This document shows positions 24,154-34,729 of a stretch of DNA of 64,000 bases, in pieces. A program made the translations under genes and the position numbers. Under the pieces are notes generated by a model that made no database searches, was not told where the DNA came from, and saw only the letters and a list, made by a program, of their open reading frames with translations. Origin of the DNA: Voacanga thouarsii (taxonomy: Eukaryota; Streptophyta; Magnoliopsida; Gentianales; Apocynaceae); contig JANUWF010000101.1 of assembly GCA_026120185.1 (NCBI GenBank), positions 1-64,000 on the forward strand. The letters run 5' to 3'. The number at the start of each line of letters is the position of its first letter. The stretch's first letter is position 1.

Positions 24154-24765
24154 CATTTGGTCGTTTTTGTTGTTCTGTTACTGCGCCACTGATCTGAGAT
24201 CTCCAAATCTACCATCTTCTTGCTCTGCTACGGTGCTGCCTATGCAAAGAAAGTCTCCATCAAAACTAATTCAAGTCCATCTCCAAAGCTTATCAGTCCT
24301 TCCTCTTCCTGATATATATAGGAAAAATGTGTAATTGTATAAGTCATCATTTTTGTCCAAGAAATGCGTTTGACTTGTATTTTTTGTACTCTACATAAAG
24401 AAATTGAGTTTTCAAGGGCTATCAATTCAAGATGCCAAAAGCGGTGTCTCAAAATTTTTCTTGACGAAGAGTATCAAAGTAAGAAGAGGTCTTGATATCA
24501 CAACAAGAACAACTACTTCAAAGAACACTCTTCGACCTATTGGTGAAATGACTAAAATACTCCCCAATAGACCGCCATGCATTTAGAGAGGAAAGAGTGT
24601 ACTAACACCTCTTTAAAAGATATTTACCATCCTTATGCTTCTAGTCCAATAATCCATGACTGCTTGAAAAATTTTCCGCTTTCCAAGGGAGCTACCCTAA
24701 AGCCAATATCCATGTCATGTTCCCAAGGGCCCTGGAAAATTAGATCATTCAAACAATTATAAGAG
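24154..24765. other. Unrecognised, no supported gene
   Basis: Several ORFs of 60-70 codons exist on both strands (for example 24404-24586 and 24577-24762) but none shows a known domain. Mixed composition suggests decayed transposon or gene DNA. Confidence 0.3.
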
Positions 24766-24769
24766 GTGA

Positions 24770-25362
24770 TATAGTATAGAAACTATCCTGCACAAGCTTG
24801 TCTTAACTAAGTAGTTACATATACCCAACATACAAGTGTATTGGTCCTTCTAAAGAACCTCAATTATAGTATATCAAAGCATACGCTTCCAGCTTCGTCA
24901 TGCCACCAACTCATACTCAAGCTGTAGAGTACAAGTCCATGCAGTAGTAGTAGCATTCTAGGTTTCTATCATATAGTACTTTTAGAAACCACTGCTACAG
25001 GTCATGTTCTACGTATTCAAAATATGCTTGTGTTATGAGATGAAAATACTACTCATTGGCTAAAGGAAAGTCATTCCCTATTTAGAACTCATAACATAAT
25101 AACCATACTATGATGAGATCTCCATTCTCATCATTCGGTTAAGAATAATAGTTTATGTATTAAGTATCCCATGGTTCATATCTTACTGTGAAAGACCTTC
25201 ATTCACATGAATCATTTATTGAAACATAATGGGTCTTTTCTAATAAAAATTGTGCACAAATACAAATAAGATTTCATAGACAATTTTTGAGAAAAATACT
25301 TGTATTAATACAAATCAAAATTACACCAGAAACCTAGTCTAAAAGGGCGTACATTCCAATAA
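24770..25362 (-). mobile_element. Probable copia LTR (antisense)
   Basis: On the minus strand, the purine-rich tract at about 25363-25378 (aagtgcaagtgggagat) follows the copia polymerase remnant and is succeeded by tattggaatgtacgcccttt, the usual arrangement of a copia 3' LTR start. The body contains ordinary LTR-like text to about 24770. The exact outer end and TG/CA limits are not clear. Confidence 0.55.
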
Positions 25363-25379
25363 TCTCCCACTTGCACTTT

Positions 25380-26335
25380 AAGACTAACAAAGTCCATATG
25401 TGCACACCTCTATGGCGTCTAAATGTCTTCTAAAGACTCTCTCCGCCAAAGGCTTGATAAATGGATCTGCTAGATTTTTCTCCGAGACAATTTGTTCTTC
25501 CACGACTTCTCATCTCTAAATGAAATCCTGGATCAGATGGTACTTCATCTCTATATGCTTCCCCTTTCTGTGATTCTTGGGTTCTTTGAATTGTGAGACT
25601 GCACCAATATTGTCACAATATATCACAATCGGTTTGTCCATTTGTGGTAGGACTCCAAGTTCCAAAAGGAACTACCAGTGCTAAACTACTTCATTGGATG
25701 CTTCCGAAACTGCCATGTACTCAGCTTCCATTGTTGAGACAACAATGCAAGATTGCTTGATACTCCTCCATGAAATGACTCCTCCAGACAAAGTGAAGAC
25801 ATATCCACTAGTAGATTTTCTCTCATCCTTATCCGCTTGAAAGTCTAAGTCCGTATATCTTGTAGGAACCAAGTCATCAGCCTTGTAAACCAGTATATAA
25901 TCTCTCGTACCTTTAAGATACTTGAGAATATACTTTACAACCTACTAATGAACCTTCTCGGGGTTTGACTGATATTTGCTAACTACACCTACGGTAAAGT
26001 AGATATCTAGCCTAATATACAGCATGACGTACATAAGACTTCCCACGGCTAAAGCATAGGAAATTCTACTCATTCGATCTTTTTCTTCTTGAGACTTTAG
26101 ACAGTCCTTTGAGGAAAAAGACAACCCATGTCTGCAAGGGATCAATGTCCCCTTGCATGAGTCCATGCTGAACTTGGCTAGTTTCTTGTCAAAATATGTA
26201 GCTTAGGATAAACCAACATTCTCTGCTTCTTATTTCTAAGAAGCTTTATTCGGAGAATGTAGCTAGCTTCACCAAAGTGCTTCATACTAAATTGACTAGA
26301 TAGCCAAACCTTAGTAGATGATTGATAGGGGCTAA
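25380..26335 (-). pseudogene. Ty1/copia reverse transcriptase and RNase H remnant
   Basis: Reading the minus strand from 26335 down, the frames give TKVWLSSQFSMKHFGEASYI and then MSRISYALAVGSLMYVMLYI with VVSKYQSNPE (end of reverse transcriptase). They continue with KDERKSTSGYVFTLSGGVIS and CIVVSTMEAEYMAVSEASNE (RNase H, with the D and E of its active site recognisable), then the usual copia C-terminal stretch toward 25380. Frameshifts and stops separate the pieces near 25880-25945 and 26170. Upstream gag, protease and integrase are absent. The part above 25815 is duplicated at 50087-50662. Confidence 0.85.
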
Positions 26336-26385
26336 AATCACCATTATTTTTCCAGCTATTTGAGGTTGTTTTGAGGTACATTTAT

Positions 26386-27003
26386 TGTAATAACTAGACA
26401 TATTTCTTATTATTTGACATTCTTCTTGTAAAAAGTGCTTTTGGTAAATTTGTGTAGACTTGAGTTAAATTCGAGTAAAATTAGAGAAATTTCAGAATGC
26501 ACCTGGTGCCTGCCCTAACCAAGGGACCAGACGCTAGGTCCATCCTGGTCAAGTAGAGGAAACTGAGCAAATTTCAAGGAGAAAATAGAACAGACCTGGC
26601 GCCAGGTTTGGCAAGTGGACTAGGCGCCGGGTCAATTCTATTTGGTAAGTGAAAACAAAGCAAAAACCAAAGAAAGAACAAATTGCCCCTGATGCCCGGT
26701 GGGTTGATTGGACCCGATGCCAAGTCCACTTTGGAAGGTGAAAATTCTGTGCACGAATTTAGAAATTTTCCAAAGATTTTGAAATTTTTCGAATCCTACT
26801 TGGCCAAGACCTTCTAAGCAAATAATTTAGCATCAAAGAGGCCTATAAAACCAAGAGAAAACATAAGAGAAAAAAGAGATAGAGTGGTGGATCCAAGATC
26901 TAAAATTTCAAACACTCACTGAATGAGGAATTCACCAATCCAATGAAGGTTGTTCAAGAGAATCCTCAAGGGAGAAGAAAAAGGATTGTCTATGAGTGCT
27001 TTC
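26386..27003 (+). other. LTR- or promoter-like sequence with repeated ggcgcc text
   Basis: Several variants of a dyad phrase recur between 26500 and 26735: cctggtgcctgcc, ctggcgccaggt, aggcgccgggtc, gatgcccggtggg and gatgccaagtcc. A TATA-like ctataaaacc lies at 26850-26859, followed by an A/G-rich stretch. This looks like an LTR U3-to-R region, but I could not fix its ends or family. The block is duplicated at 50663-51281. Confidence 0.45.
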
Positions 27004-27555
27004 CACTACTAAAAATTGAGCCAAATACGATGGCAAAAAAATCATCGTATTTGAGAAAATATCGTTTGTTTTTGCTATAAACAACGGTCACGCAATGATT
27101 TCTCAGCAATCGTATATAATGCCGTCGCTTTTATTTTAAAAAGTAAAAAAATCATCGCATTTATCTAATGCGATGGTGTAAATACAACGATTCGGGAAAA
27201 GCATTGCAATTACTCACCCGGGCTGAGATTCTGCGAATCGTCATATTTGGTGAAAAAGCTGTCGCAATTATTCTGTAAATACGACGATTTTAAACCGTCG
27301 CAATTGCTGAGTAATTACTACCGTCGCAATTAATTACTTAGCAATTGCGACCATTAGTAAAAATGACAGCTCTTACTATCATATTTATTTTGTTAAGCCA
27401 TAACCAAATACGACCATTTGTGACCGTTGCTTATGATAAGCAAATACGACGATTTTGTGACCGTCACTTTTGATAAGCAAATACAACGGTTTTGTGACCG
27501 TCGCACTTGATAAGCAAATGCGATGGTTTTGTGACCGTCGTATTTGATTAATTTT
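27004..27555. mobile_element. CACTA-like end with aatacgacgg subterminal repeats
   Basis: It begins cactactaaaaattgagcc at 27004 and carries many copies of aaatacgacgg, gaccgtcgcaatt and their complements to about 27555. No transposase is present. The first ~255 bp match 51282-51545; beyond that the two copies differ. A clear right terminus was not found here. Confidence 0.65.
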
Positions 27556-27843
27556 TTTAAAAAAATAGTTGCTTGGTATTTAGGCCTATCCACCTATAAT
27601 TTCAAACCAAATATAATCCGTTCAACTCATTCAACACCAATCACAATAAAACACAATTTGCTTAATGCCATACAAATTAAAATCTATCTCTTGAACATTG
27701 AAATCATAAGTAACCCTTAAACTCCACAAGAGAAGTAATACTACATATATAACAAGTAGAAAATTCCAAGAAATCTATTAGAAATAGCAGTACATGTAAA
27801 ACAAGGGGGAAAAAAAGAGAGTACATCAATAATCAGAATCGAA
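27556..27843. other. Spacer, no gene
   Basis: AT-rich DNA between two blocks of aatacgacgg-type repeats, with nothing recognisable. It may be the interior of one CACTA-like element. Confidence 0.35.
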
Positions 27844-28245
27844 CACTACAAAAAAAAAAAAAAAAAAAAAGGGCAAATACGATGGATTCAAATATGACGG
27901 TCGCAAAACCATCGTAATAGGCTAACTAATACGACGGTTCACATGACTCGACGCAATAGATTGGACAAATACAACTATTTACAAGAATCATCACAATAGA
28001 TTGGTCATATGCGATAGTTTACAAAAATCATCGCAATAGAGTAGGTCAAATATGACGGTTTACATGAACCATCGCAATAGATTAGGATAAATATGACGGT
28101 TTACAAGAACCGTCATAATAGAGTAGGCTAAATACGACGATTTACGTGAACCGTCGCAATAGAGTAGGTCAAATACAACGATTTACACAAACTGTCGTAA
28201 TAGATGTCCTAATACGACGGTTACTAAAACCGTCGTTTTCAGTCT
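27844..28245. repeat. CACTA-like terminus plus 41-bp tandem array
   Basis: CACTACA at 27844 is followed by poly-A and then by about eight units of roughly 41 bp with consensus ggtcaaatacgacggtttac plus a half ending gaaccgtcgcaatagagta. Each unit holds an inverted pair (gacggttt and aaccgtc). Units differ by several substitutions. No unique spacers are present, so it is not CRISPR-like. Confidence 0.8.
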
Positions 28246-28971
28246 AATTATAACAAAACCCCTCAAAATTATTTTAAATTTTATCTAGTTATTTTCAATT
28301 TTAGTCACAATACTTTTGGCAATTATTACAATAAATTTAACGACTGGATTGTTAATTTGATATATTTATATTTGTAAATACTAAGATATATTTCTATTTA
28401 TAGATATTACTACATAAATGTGATAAAATAAAACGAATGATCTTCAAATTTGGTCAGTAAACTTGTTTTAACTTTATAAATACGTGTAATGGTTAGATCA
28501 TTAATTTTTCAAATAATTTTTTTTTTACATCTTAAGTTTTCATATATTTGTATTAAAGAGTTTGAATTTCATTTTAATTATTAGCTATTCTAAGATATAT
28601 ATATATATTATTTTTAGAAACATTTTATTTTTTTAATTATCTACTATTTTATAATTTATTTTCAATTATATATATTCTTATTATTTATTACTCTATTTAA
28701 TTATAATACTAATTAAATTTTAATTTTCATACCAATTCTATTATTTCTAAGAAAATTCAATCTTTCTCTGTCAAACTATTAAAAATTAGACTTACTTTAA
28801 TATATGTAAATTTTACAAATGTGATATTTATTTGAAAATGAAAGAAGTATCTTAAAAGAAGGGCCCTCTAATATATGTAATTCTCTCTTCGGCTTCCACT
28901 GTGCCTTCTTCTCTCTTCCCTCTCCCTCTTCTTCACCACTGACCTTTCTCTCACACTTTCCATCTCCATTT
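28246..28971. other. AT-rich DNA, then a C/T-rich run
   Basis: No gene is seen in 28246-28860. From 28885 to 28960 a pyrimidine-rich stretch (tctctcttccctctccct) could be a 5' untranslated region or polypyrimidine tract belonging to the gene fragment that follows. Confidence 0.35.
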
Positions 28972-29166
28972 GAAGTTCAAAATTTGAAGTCTGTCCTTGC
29001 TGATATTCAAGCAGAAAAGGACTCTGTCTTCCTCCAATACCAGATCTGTTTGGAATAGTACTCCAATCTGGAGGCTGAGCTCAAGCGCGCTCAAAATGAT
29101 TCCATGACGCTCAGTGAACAAGCAATAGGAGCTGAAATGGAAGTTCAGACACTGAAGGGAGCCAGA
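28972..29166 (+). pseudogene. Fragment of a NET1/KIP1-like coiled-coil protein
   Basis: One frame reads EVQNLKSVLADIQAEKDSVF, then LQYQICLE, a TAG stop, then YSNLEAELKRAQNDSMTLSE and GAEMEVQTLKGA. The ordered phrases ADIQAEKD, LQYQ, SNLE-ELK-AQ and AE-E-Q-LK are those of the coiled-coil body of plant NETWORKED 1 (KIP1-like) actin-binding proteins. Only about 65 codons are present, with one internal stop and no NAB domain, so it is a fragment. It lies directly beside a WOX13-like fragment, an arrangement not expected in an ordinary gene. Confidence 0.6.
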
Positions 29167-29546
29167 TGAGCAGCGGGTGCACCGAGAGCAGCTGGAAGTC
29201 CGGCGGGTGGCACCGAGAGCAGCTGGTGCTTGGCTCTGCTTCTCACCAAACTCCCAGATATTCCTCGAACACGAACTAAATCGCAAAACTAGGATCAGCT
29301 CCGGTCCTTCTTCCGACGCCGATTCGGACAAGCCAATTTGGGCAACAACCAGATGTGGAACCAAAGACCAGTGAGGCAAAAGAGGATGCCATTTTGGTCC
29401 AAGCCCGTGAACCATGGAATGGTCTCATTTATTAGAGGCCATAACTATTACTCACCCGACCACTTCTCTCCAAGGGAGTCGGCACAGTGAAGATGAACTA
29501 AAGTGAACCATGGAATTTTGTGAACTAAAGATCATGGGGCGGCAAA
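29167..29546 (+). other. Unrecognised segment between two gene fragments
   Basis: Two tandem phrases (agcagctggaagtccggcgg and agcagctggtgcttggct) follow repeated gcaccgagagcagctgg at about 29176 and 29208. An open frame (29177-29374) reads SPNSQIFLEHELNRKTRISS; I do not recognise the family. Confidence 0.3.
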
Positions 29547-29683
29547 TAATGGTGGGATGTTTGTTAAAGTCATGACTAATGAGCAAATGGAAGTTCTTCG
29601 CAAGCAAATTGCTGTCTACGCCACCATTTGTGAACAACTTGTTGATTTGCACAAATCTCTTACTTCCCATCATGATCTTGCAG
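29547..29683 (+). pseudogene. Exon fragment of a WOX13-like homeobox gene
   Basis: The frame reads VMTNEQ then [19 protein letters not shown], then [14 protein letters not shown], the conserved region that precedes the homeodomain in WOX13-clade proteins. It stops at a GT splice-donor-like site (cag/gttctt, 29683/29684). The homeodomain exons are not found downstream to 30800, so this is a solitary exon. WOX13-type proteins are nuclear transcription factors acting in meristem and organ development. The frame itself is open across the exon. Confidence 0.75.
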
Positions 29684-30814
29684 GTTCTTTTCCCGATTCT
29701 GTGACCACCCTATACATGTCTTCGTGGTTTTCGAAGACTTGCATAATATAACTGTGTGAAAGTGTGTGTTTTTTTGGGCAGAGTTTTATGCTCATGGTTT
29801 TTTTTTTAGTCAGTTTATATAATTGATTTAGATGAGCCCTTTTCTTTGTTTTGTTGAATCTTGGAAAGGATGCAGTACGAGGAGCTACCTTATACAAATA
29901 CGAAAATATTTCCAAAATTTTACCTTTTTAACCCTTTTTCGGGGAGCATCACTGTTTATATTCCCTAGATGGTTCTACTTGGTCAAAGTTTAAAATTCAT
30001 TTTATTGCTACTCTGAAGAAGTTCATTCTTCTCTTCCCTTGAAATAGTATTATCTAGTAATTCTTATACTTTACCAATCAAATCCATAACAGTAAGTATT
30101 ATGCTCAGAAGAAAATTCAAACGGTGATATTCATGAAGGCTCAAAATTACCATCTTGTTTATCTTACTCTTGACTTCTTTTTCCCTAGATTTTCCAAATT
30201 TAACCAGCCGGTTTTCTTTCCCTGGTTTGTCAAAATGCTTGCATTTTAATGAACTTCATATCTAACTACTGCCTTCTCGATGTTGATCAAGCTGAAGTTT
30301 GACTAATACACTTGCATTTTGTGTGGTAGGCATGTAGTGAATGAACTTAGCCAGTCTCTATTAGATGACTGGGGAATTGAGGGTGGTTAAATCATATGCT
30401 TTGGATTTTTTTCGTCTTCCAAACAACCACCGTCAAAGAAGATGTTTGTTGAAATCCAGTAGCATGTGTTAGGTCTTTCATAGCTTCACATGATCAGCCC
30501 GCATAATTTGGCCCTCTGAGCACTAAAGCCTCTTGAAAAATGTGGGGCTTTCTTCTAGAAATTACATTCTGGCAGTCATTGCGAAATACAAGGAAAACAT
30601 TTCGAAGCATGGAAATCTTAACCGAACATTTCAACAAATTCCAACTAATTTAATAATATAGAAAAAAAAAAGGGATGGGCCGAACCTTTCCATTCACAAG
30701 TTGCTTCTTTTTCATTTGATGATTTTGTTTGTTAACTTAGCCTTGGTCCACCGATTTTGTGCTTCTTTTTACTTTGTTGCTTTTATTTTTTATTGTCCCT
30801 TTTGTGCTTCTATA
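29684..30814. other. Intron-like or spacer DNA, no gene recognised
   Basis: Unique-looking sequence of moderate AT content. It might include original intron of the WOX13-like gene just after 29683. No further exon of that family or another domain is visible. Confidence 0.35.
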
Positions 30815-31387
30815 AAGAGCTGTAGAAATGCATGCGAACTCGGAAGAGGAAAAAAAGGTGAAATAATTTTTGTCAGCTTGATTTTTTAATGTCTAGCTAT
30901 TTTGCACCATTTTATTTGTCCTCAACTTAATTTTTTCATAGTTTAGAAAATTTCTTGGTATATGTCTATATTTTAATATTCTAAATTTATACTTTTACTG
31001 TATTTATTAAAGATGATGTGAAGGTTTTCTATTTATTAGATTCATTTCAATATCTCAATGTATGTCTATATTTGAATATTCTAAGGTTTTCTATTTGTCC
31101 CCTTGTAATGCTCATGTAGATTCCTCACTTTAGATTTATATATAAATTGATATAAGTACTTGGCATGTAAACAGATTTAATTCAAGAAGGATAGGGTATG
31201 AAATATTTTCACTACATATTTGGAACTCATTTCAGATCGCAAATATAGATATATTTGTTAATTTTCTGAATATCATATCAAACTAATATCTAAAACTCTA
31301 TTGTGCAAGTAGAGAGATGTTCTAAAGCCTAACCCACTGAACTTGAGCTACTTGTAGGTAAAAACTAATATTGAAATATATCAATGG
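30815..31387. repeat. 3' flank of RWP-RK copy B, paralogous to 14560-14893
   Basis: Shared phrases include aactcggaagaggaaa, cttgattttttaatgtct, accattttatttgtcct and gatgatgtgaaggttttcta. Relative to copy A about 240 bp are extra between 31040 and 31280. This shows the duplicated unit extended past the gene. Confidence 0.7.
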
Positions 31388-32357
31388 CTAATGCTGAGAT
31401 TTCATCAGCCCCTTAAGTTTCCTCTTGTTATAATTGGCCTTGAAGCATGCTTGTCTCAATCTCTTTATTTGGTCCTCCAACTACATTTCAGGGTTTCTTC
31501 CATCAACTTCTTCTCACGTTCCAATATCTCAATAGTTTCTTTCAACTTTTTCTCAGCCATATGTCCTCCTCCTTCTTCACTTCTCTTCTCTTGTCAATCC
31601 AAAGGCATCTCCTGAACTTTCTTGATTAGGGTCTCCAAGCTCCTTAACTTTCTGTGAGGCCATCAACGAATTCCCAACTGCTTACATCTTTTTTTGAAAA
31701 GCGTTAGGCCAACATTTAGTTCTTTGGCCGCCCGAGTGAGTGGCATGTAAAAGTACTTCGAAATGGTTGCTCTTGATAATGTCTTAGAGCTATTGCCCTT
31801 CTCCTCTCTATGCTTTCTGATCATCTTCTTCTCTACAGGAATTTCATCTGAATTGATACCTTCAAGATGTATTTCATGATTGCTCACTCCGAATTCGTTG
31901 CCAAAACCACTCCATATTTCTCCTACAAAAAGAAAAATAATCTTAGTAAAGGTAATTCCCATCAACGAAAGTCTTTGTAATTTTCTAGAATCAAGAGTTC
32001 TAATGTATGATAACCTGGAACCATGTTCTGGTTTTGTTCAAAATCCATTAGGGAGTAGAAAGGATCATGCACAAGTATATCCTCCATTACAGGAATAGCA
32101 TCAAAAGCAGTCTCTTGAATAGGCAAATCAAATAGGAAATCCAAAGCAGCATGTCCAGAACTTCCACAAATTCACATCTCAACAAACCCAAAGAGATTTC
32201 AGTTTCATTATCAAGCACATTTTCAGATGAAGTAGATGGGTGAAAAGCCAAAAAAAAAAAAGACCTCAAAAGTATCTCGCCTGAAATCAAGAGGAAGTGG
32301 TTAGTTTGGAAAGGAAACGACATCAAAATCTTCTGTGCGAGGAAGAGGAGACTCCTT
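31388..32357 (-). pseudogene. RWP-RK (RKD-type) transcription factor, copy B
   Basis: On the minus strand the frame gives FDLPIQETAFDAIPVMEDIL and DPFYSLMDFEQNQNMVPG (N-terminal exon), an intron of about 80 bp ending at tttgtag, then EIWSGFGNEFGVSNHEIHLE. The RWP-RK region follows: HREEKGNSSKTLSRATISK, FYMPLTRAAKELNVGLTLFK, KRCKQLGIR. The signature arginine codon is TGA (31663-31665), then WPHRK continues in frame, followed by a coiled-coil-like tail (ETIEILEREKKLMEE). Relative to copies A and C it lacks about 48 bp before the domain, and the position of the copy C start codon is AAG (32355-32357). It is more diverged than A and C are from each other, so it is the older copy. Confidence 0.85.
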
Positions 32358-32474
32358 GAATATATCTGGTCCCTGAGAAGAGGACTGAGGAGAGGAAGAG
32401 AAAATGAGGAAGGTATATATGTAGGAGAGGAAGAGACAAGGAGAGGGAAGGAATGTATTTAATATTAACTCACT
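32358..32474 (-). promoter_or_regulatory. Upstream region of RWP-RK copy B
   Basis: Purine-rich on this strand (gaggaagagacaaggagagg), matching in character the pyrimidine-rich 5' flank of copy C at 55640-55870. It probably represents the shared leader or promoter-proximal region. No TATA box is convincing. Confidence 0.4.
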
Positions 32475-33925
32475 TTATATGTATGTTTTTCGGTGGTTTA
32501 AAGTTAGGTCTCTGAACAGGGGTTTTCTGGCAGCAAACATATACTCAACAAAATATCAAGATTTTCAAACATCAAACTCTTGTAAATACTCAAAGATGTT
32601 TCCAAAACACCCTAGATCCCATAACACACCATATACAAGCCATATGATCACCATTTAACTCAAATAAAACAACATCCAAAACACAACCCTCCATTTCCAG
32701 CAATACCTCTGTTTTTTTTTTCTTCTCAAATGATTGAGCAAACAACATCAAAATCACTCCAATAACCCCAATATACATATCATATTCATATGGCATCATT
32801 TACACAACGTAAATACCACATTATGCTACCCAAATTCATTGAAAAAAATCATTTAAACAAGGTTTCAATCCATGAAACAAAAATCTGGGCAGAATATATA
32901 TATTTCGGTGTTCATGCTATATAAGTGGGTAAAAATGATTTCTTTGCACAAAAGACTTCATTTCATACATCATAAAACATTCATAAACATAAATATAACC
33001 ACTTGCATCCCAAATCACCTTTCAAAATGCTTAAACAAGTCAAAATAGAAATCTGTCCAGCAACACTTTATTTTCAGCCAAGAATAAATCAAAGGAGGAA
33101 AGATGCAAGTTTTGTTTACCTCTTGAAGCTTCAAAATCACTGCAATAGACCTTTCAAGTTCATAGAATTTGTGCTTTCTCAAGATAAGATGTTTGCAAAG
33201 ACAAGATGAGTGTGTGTAAGTGATTTTGGTGTAGGGAATGTTGGGGAGTAAGCTGGTAGGTCAGCTTGGGCAGCAAGGGGAGGGAGATGGCTTTGTTCTT
33301 GAGTGAGAAGAGAAGAAAGCTTGCAGGGAAAATGGGGTAACTTTTGGCCAGCTTGGGGAGGCGGGGGGGGGGGGAATGAAGAAAATTTTTATTTTATACT
33401 AGGCAAATTTTTAATCCAATGGTGGAGAAATTTTACTCTAATTTCGAAGGCCGAGATGAAGAGGGTTTACTTGGGTCAAAAAGATCCATGGGTCCAAGAA
33501 ATGGGTCTTAGGTCAATTGAAGAAATCAATTCAAGAGGTCAAAATTAGGTTTGACCCAAAATCTGACCAAGATTATTAGCTTGGGAAATAAAGCGGAAAC
33601 CTTAATTAAAAATGAATTTGTTTAAGAGTGTTCTTTGCACAAGAGGAAGATCATTGGGATAATTTTATTGAAAAAGTAATTCTCAAGTTAATTTCACTAA
33701 TTAATTTTCTATACATAGTATATATATGCATAAAATGAACAATTACTTGCATATAAATTACTTACCGTGCCCAACAAAATAATTAACTTATCAAACACAT
33801 TCTTCTTAAGAAAATACACATAGAGAGCACATAAAATAGCCATGTATGATGCATTTAATTTATGATGCAATCCCAAATAACCATATTATTAAGCTTCCAA
33901 ACTCTCAATTAAGTGAGGTGTCACA
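32475..33925 (-). mobile_element. First ~1.45 kb of the long gypsy LTR, antisense fragment
   Basis: Reading the minus strand from 33925 gives tgtgacacctcacttaatt, then ccatgtatttt-type and gggtcttgg-type text, through ctgccagaaaacccctgttc to the equivalent of about 17235 in LTR1, where similarity stops. It is more diverged than the three long LTRs and includes a G-run at 33363-33373. It lies directly upstream of RWP-RK copy B. Confidence 0.85.
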
Positions 33926-34532
33926 TGACATCCATTACTACTATCATCCGTGGCAAATCCGTGAATCAAATTCTTTTCTTTTATTAGTCCATTCACGGTT
34001 CCACCCTTGGCGATGAGTTCAAACAATATCTACAATTTATAAACATACACCCATAAACAAGGTGATCATGAAAACTGCATTTATGCTTCTGTATGACATT
34101 CAACTATACACCTCTGCCACACTTCTTTTTCCAGGTGGGCAAATTACTTTATGTTGCATTTATGCAAATCCGGAATCCAGATTTCCATTAGATCATCTGC
34201 AATGTTCAAGCTTGAGCAGGTTCACCCACAATGAGAGACTACAAATTTTGGAAAGGGAAAAACCAAGAGCAAAGAAAAGCCGGAGGAAAGTAAAAACCCA
34301 TTGACTTATCTGAATTAATAGTTGACAGCTCAAAAGATTTTTGCATCGGTAATGATGGCATAATTAAGAATAAATTGCTAAAAATCCATGAATGAAGATG
34401 GGAACCAAGGATTCGTCAAAGAATGAGTCTAACTCAATGACCCCCCCTCACACCCTCTCCCCCACCCCCCTCCCCCCCCAAAAAAAAAGTAACACAAAGG
34501 GGTTGAAACATTGCAAGTTGTAAATATCTTAC
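33926..34532. other. Spacer beside the GatB fragment, no exon recognised
   Basis: A short ccgtggcaaatccgtg phrase at about 33951 belongs to the CACTA-like repeat family seen at 19860-20760. An ORF at 34062-34304 is not recognised. A C-run (34440-34479) follows. The rest could be intron of the gene fragment at 34533-34729. Confidence 0.35.
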
Positions 34533-34729
34533 GTCTTTGCCAATCTTTCCACTGATGGTTCCACTTTTAATTGAAGCTTTAAGCTCTCCCAACTCTTGAG
34601 GGGTAAGCTTGATTTCATTGATGGGTAACTTTTCATTTTTCATATAGCCAGCAATATCTCCCATTATCCAATTGGCAGCCAACTTTACATCAGCGCCTCT
34701 CTAAATAGTTGCATAAAAATTTCAGCAAC
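34533..34729 (-). pseudogene. Single exon of plant GatB (glutamyl-tRNA(Gln) amidotransferase subunit B)
   Basis: The minus strand, after a tag acceptor at about 34730, reads VAE and then [39 protein letters not shown] and [16 protein letters not shown] before gtaaga at 34532. This matches the C-terminal helical part of GatB, which in plants works in mitochondria and plastids to convert Glu-tRNA(Gln) to Gln-tRNA(Gln). Small indels disrupt the frame near the exon start (about 34700-34720), where the usual EFYDATIE-like phrase is scrambled. No neighbouring GatB exon is recognised on either side, so this is an isolated and probably captured or decayed piece. Confidence 0.75.

Noticed and set aside
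24770..25362. Host gene in the copia 3' region
   Set aside because: Position after the copia RNase H and a purine tract, and absence of coding features, fit an LTR better.
27844..28245. Regularly spaced repeats that superficially resemble a CRISPR array
   Set aside because: Units are head-to-tail with no unique spacers, and the context is a plant transposon end.
29177..29374. Open frame between the NET1-like and WOX13-like fragments
   Set aside because: No family recognised and it starts inside a tandem duplication. Kept only as an unrecognised segment.
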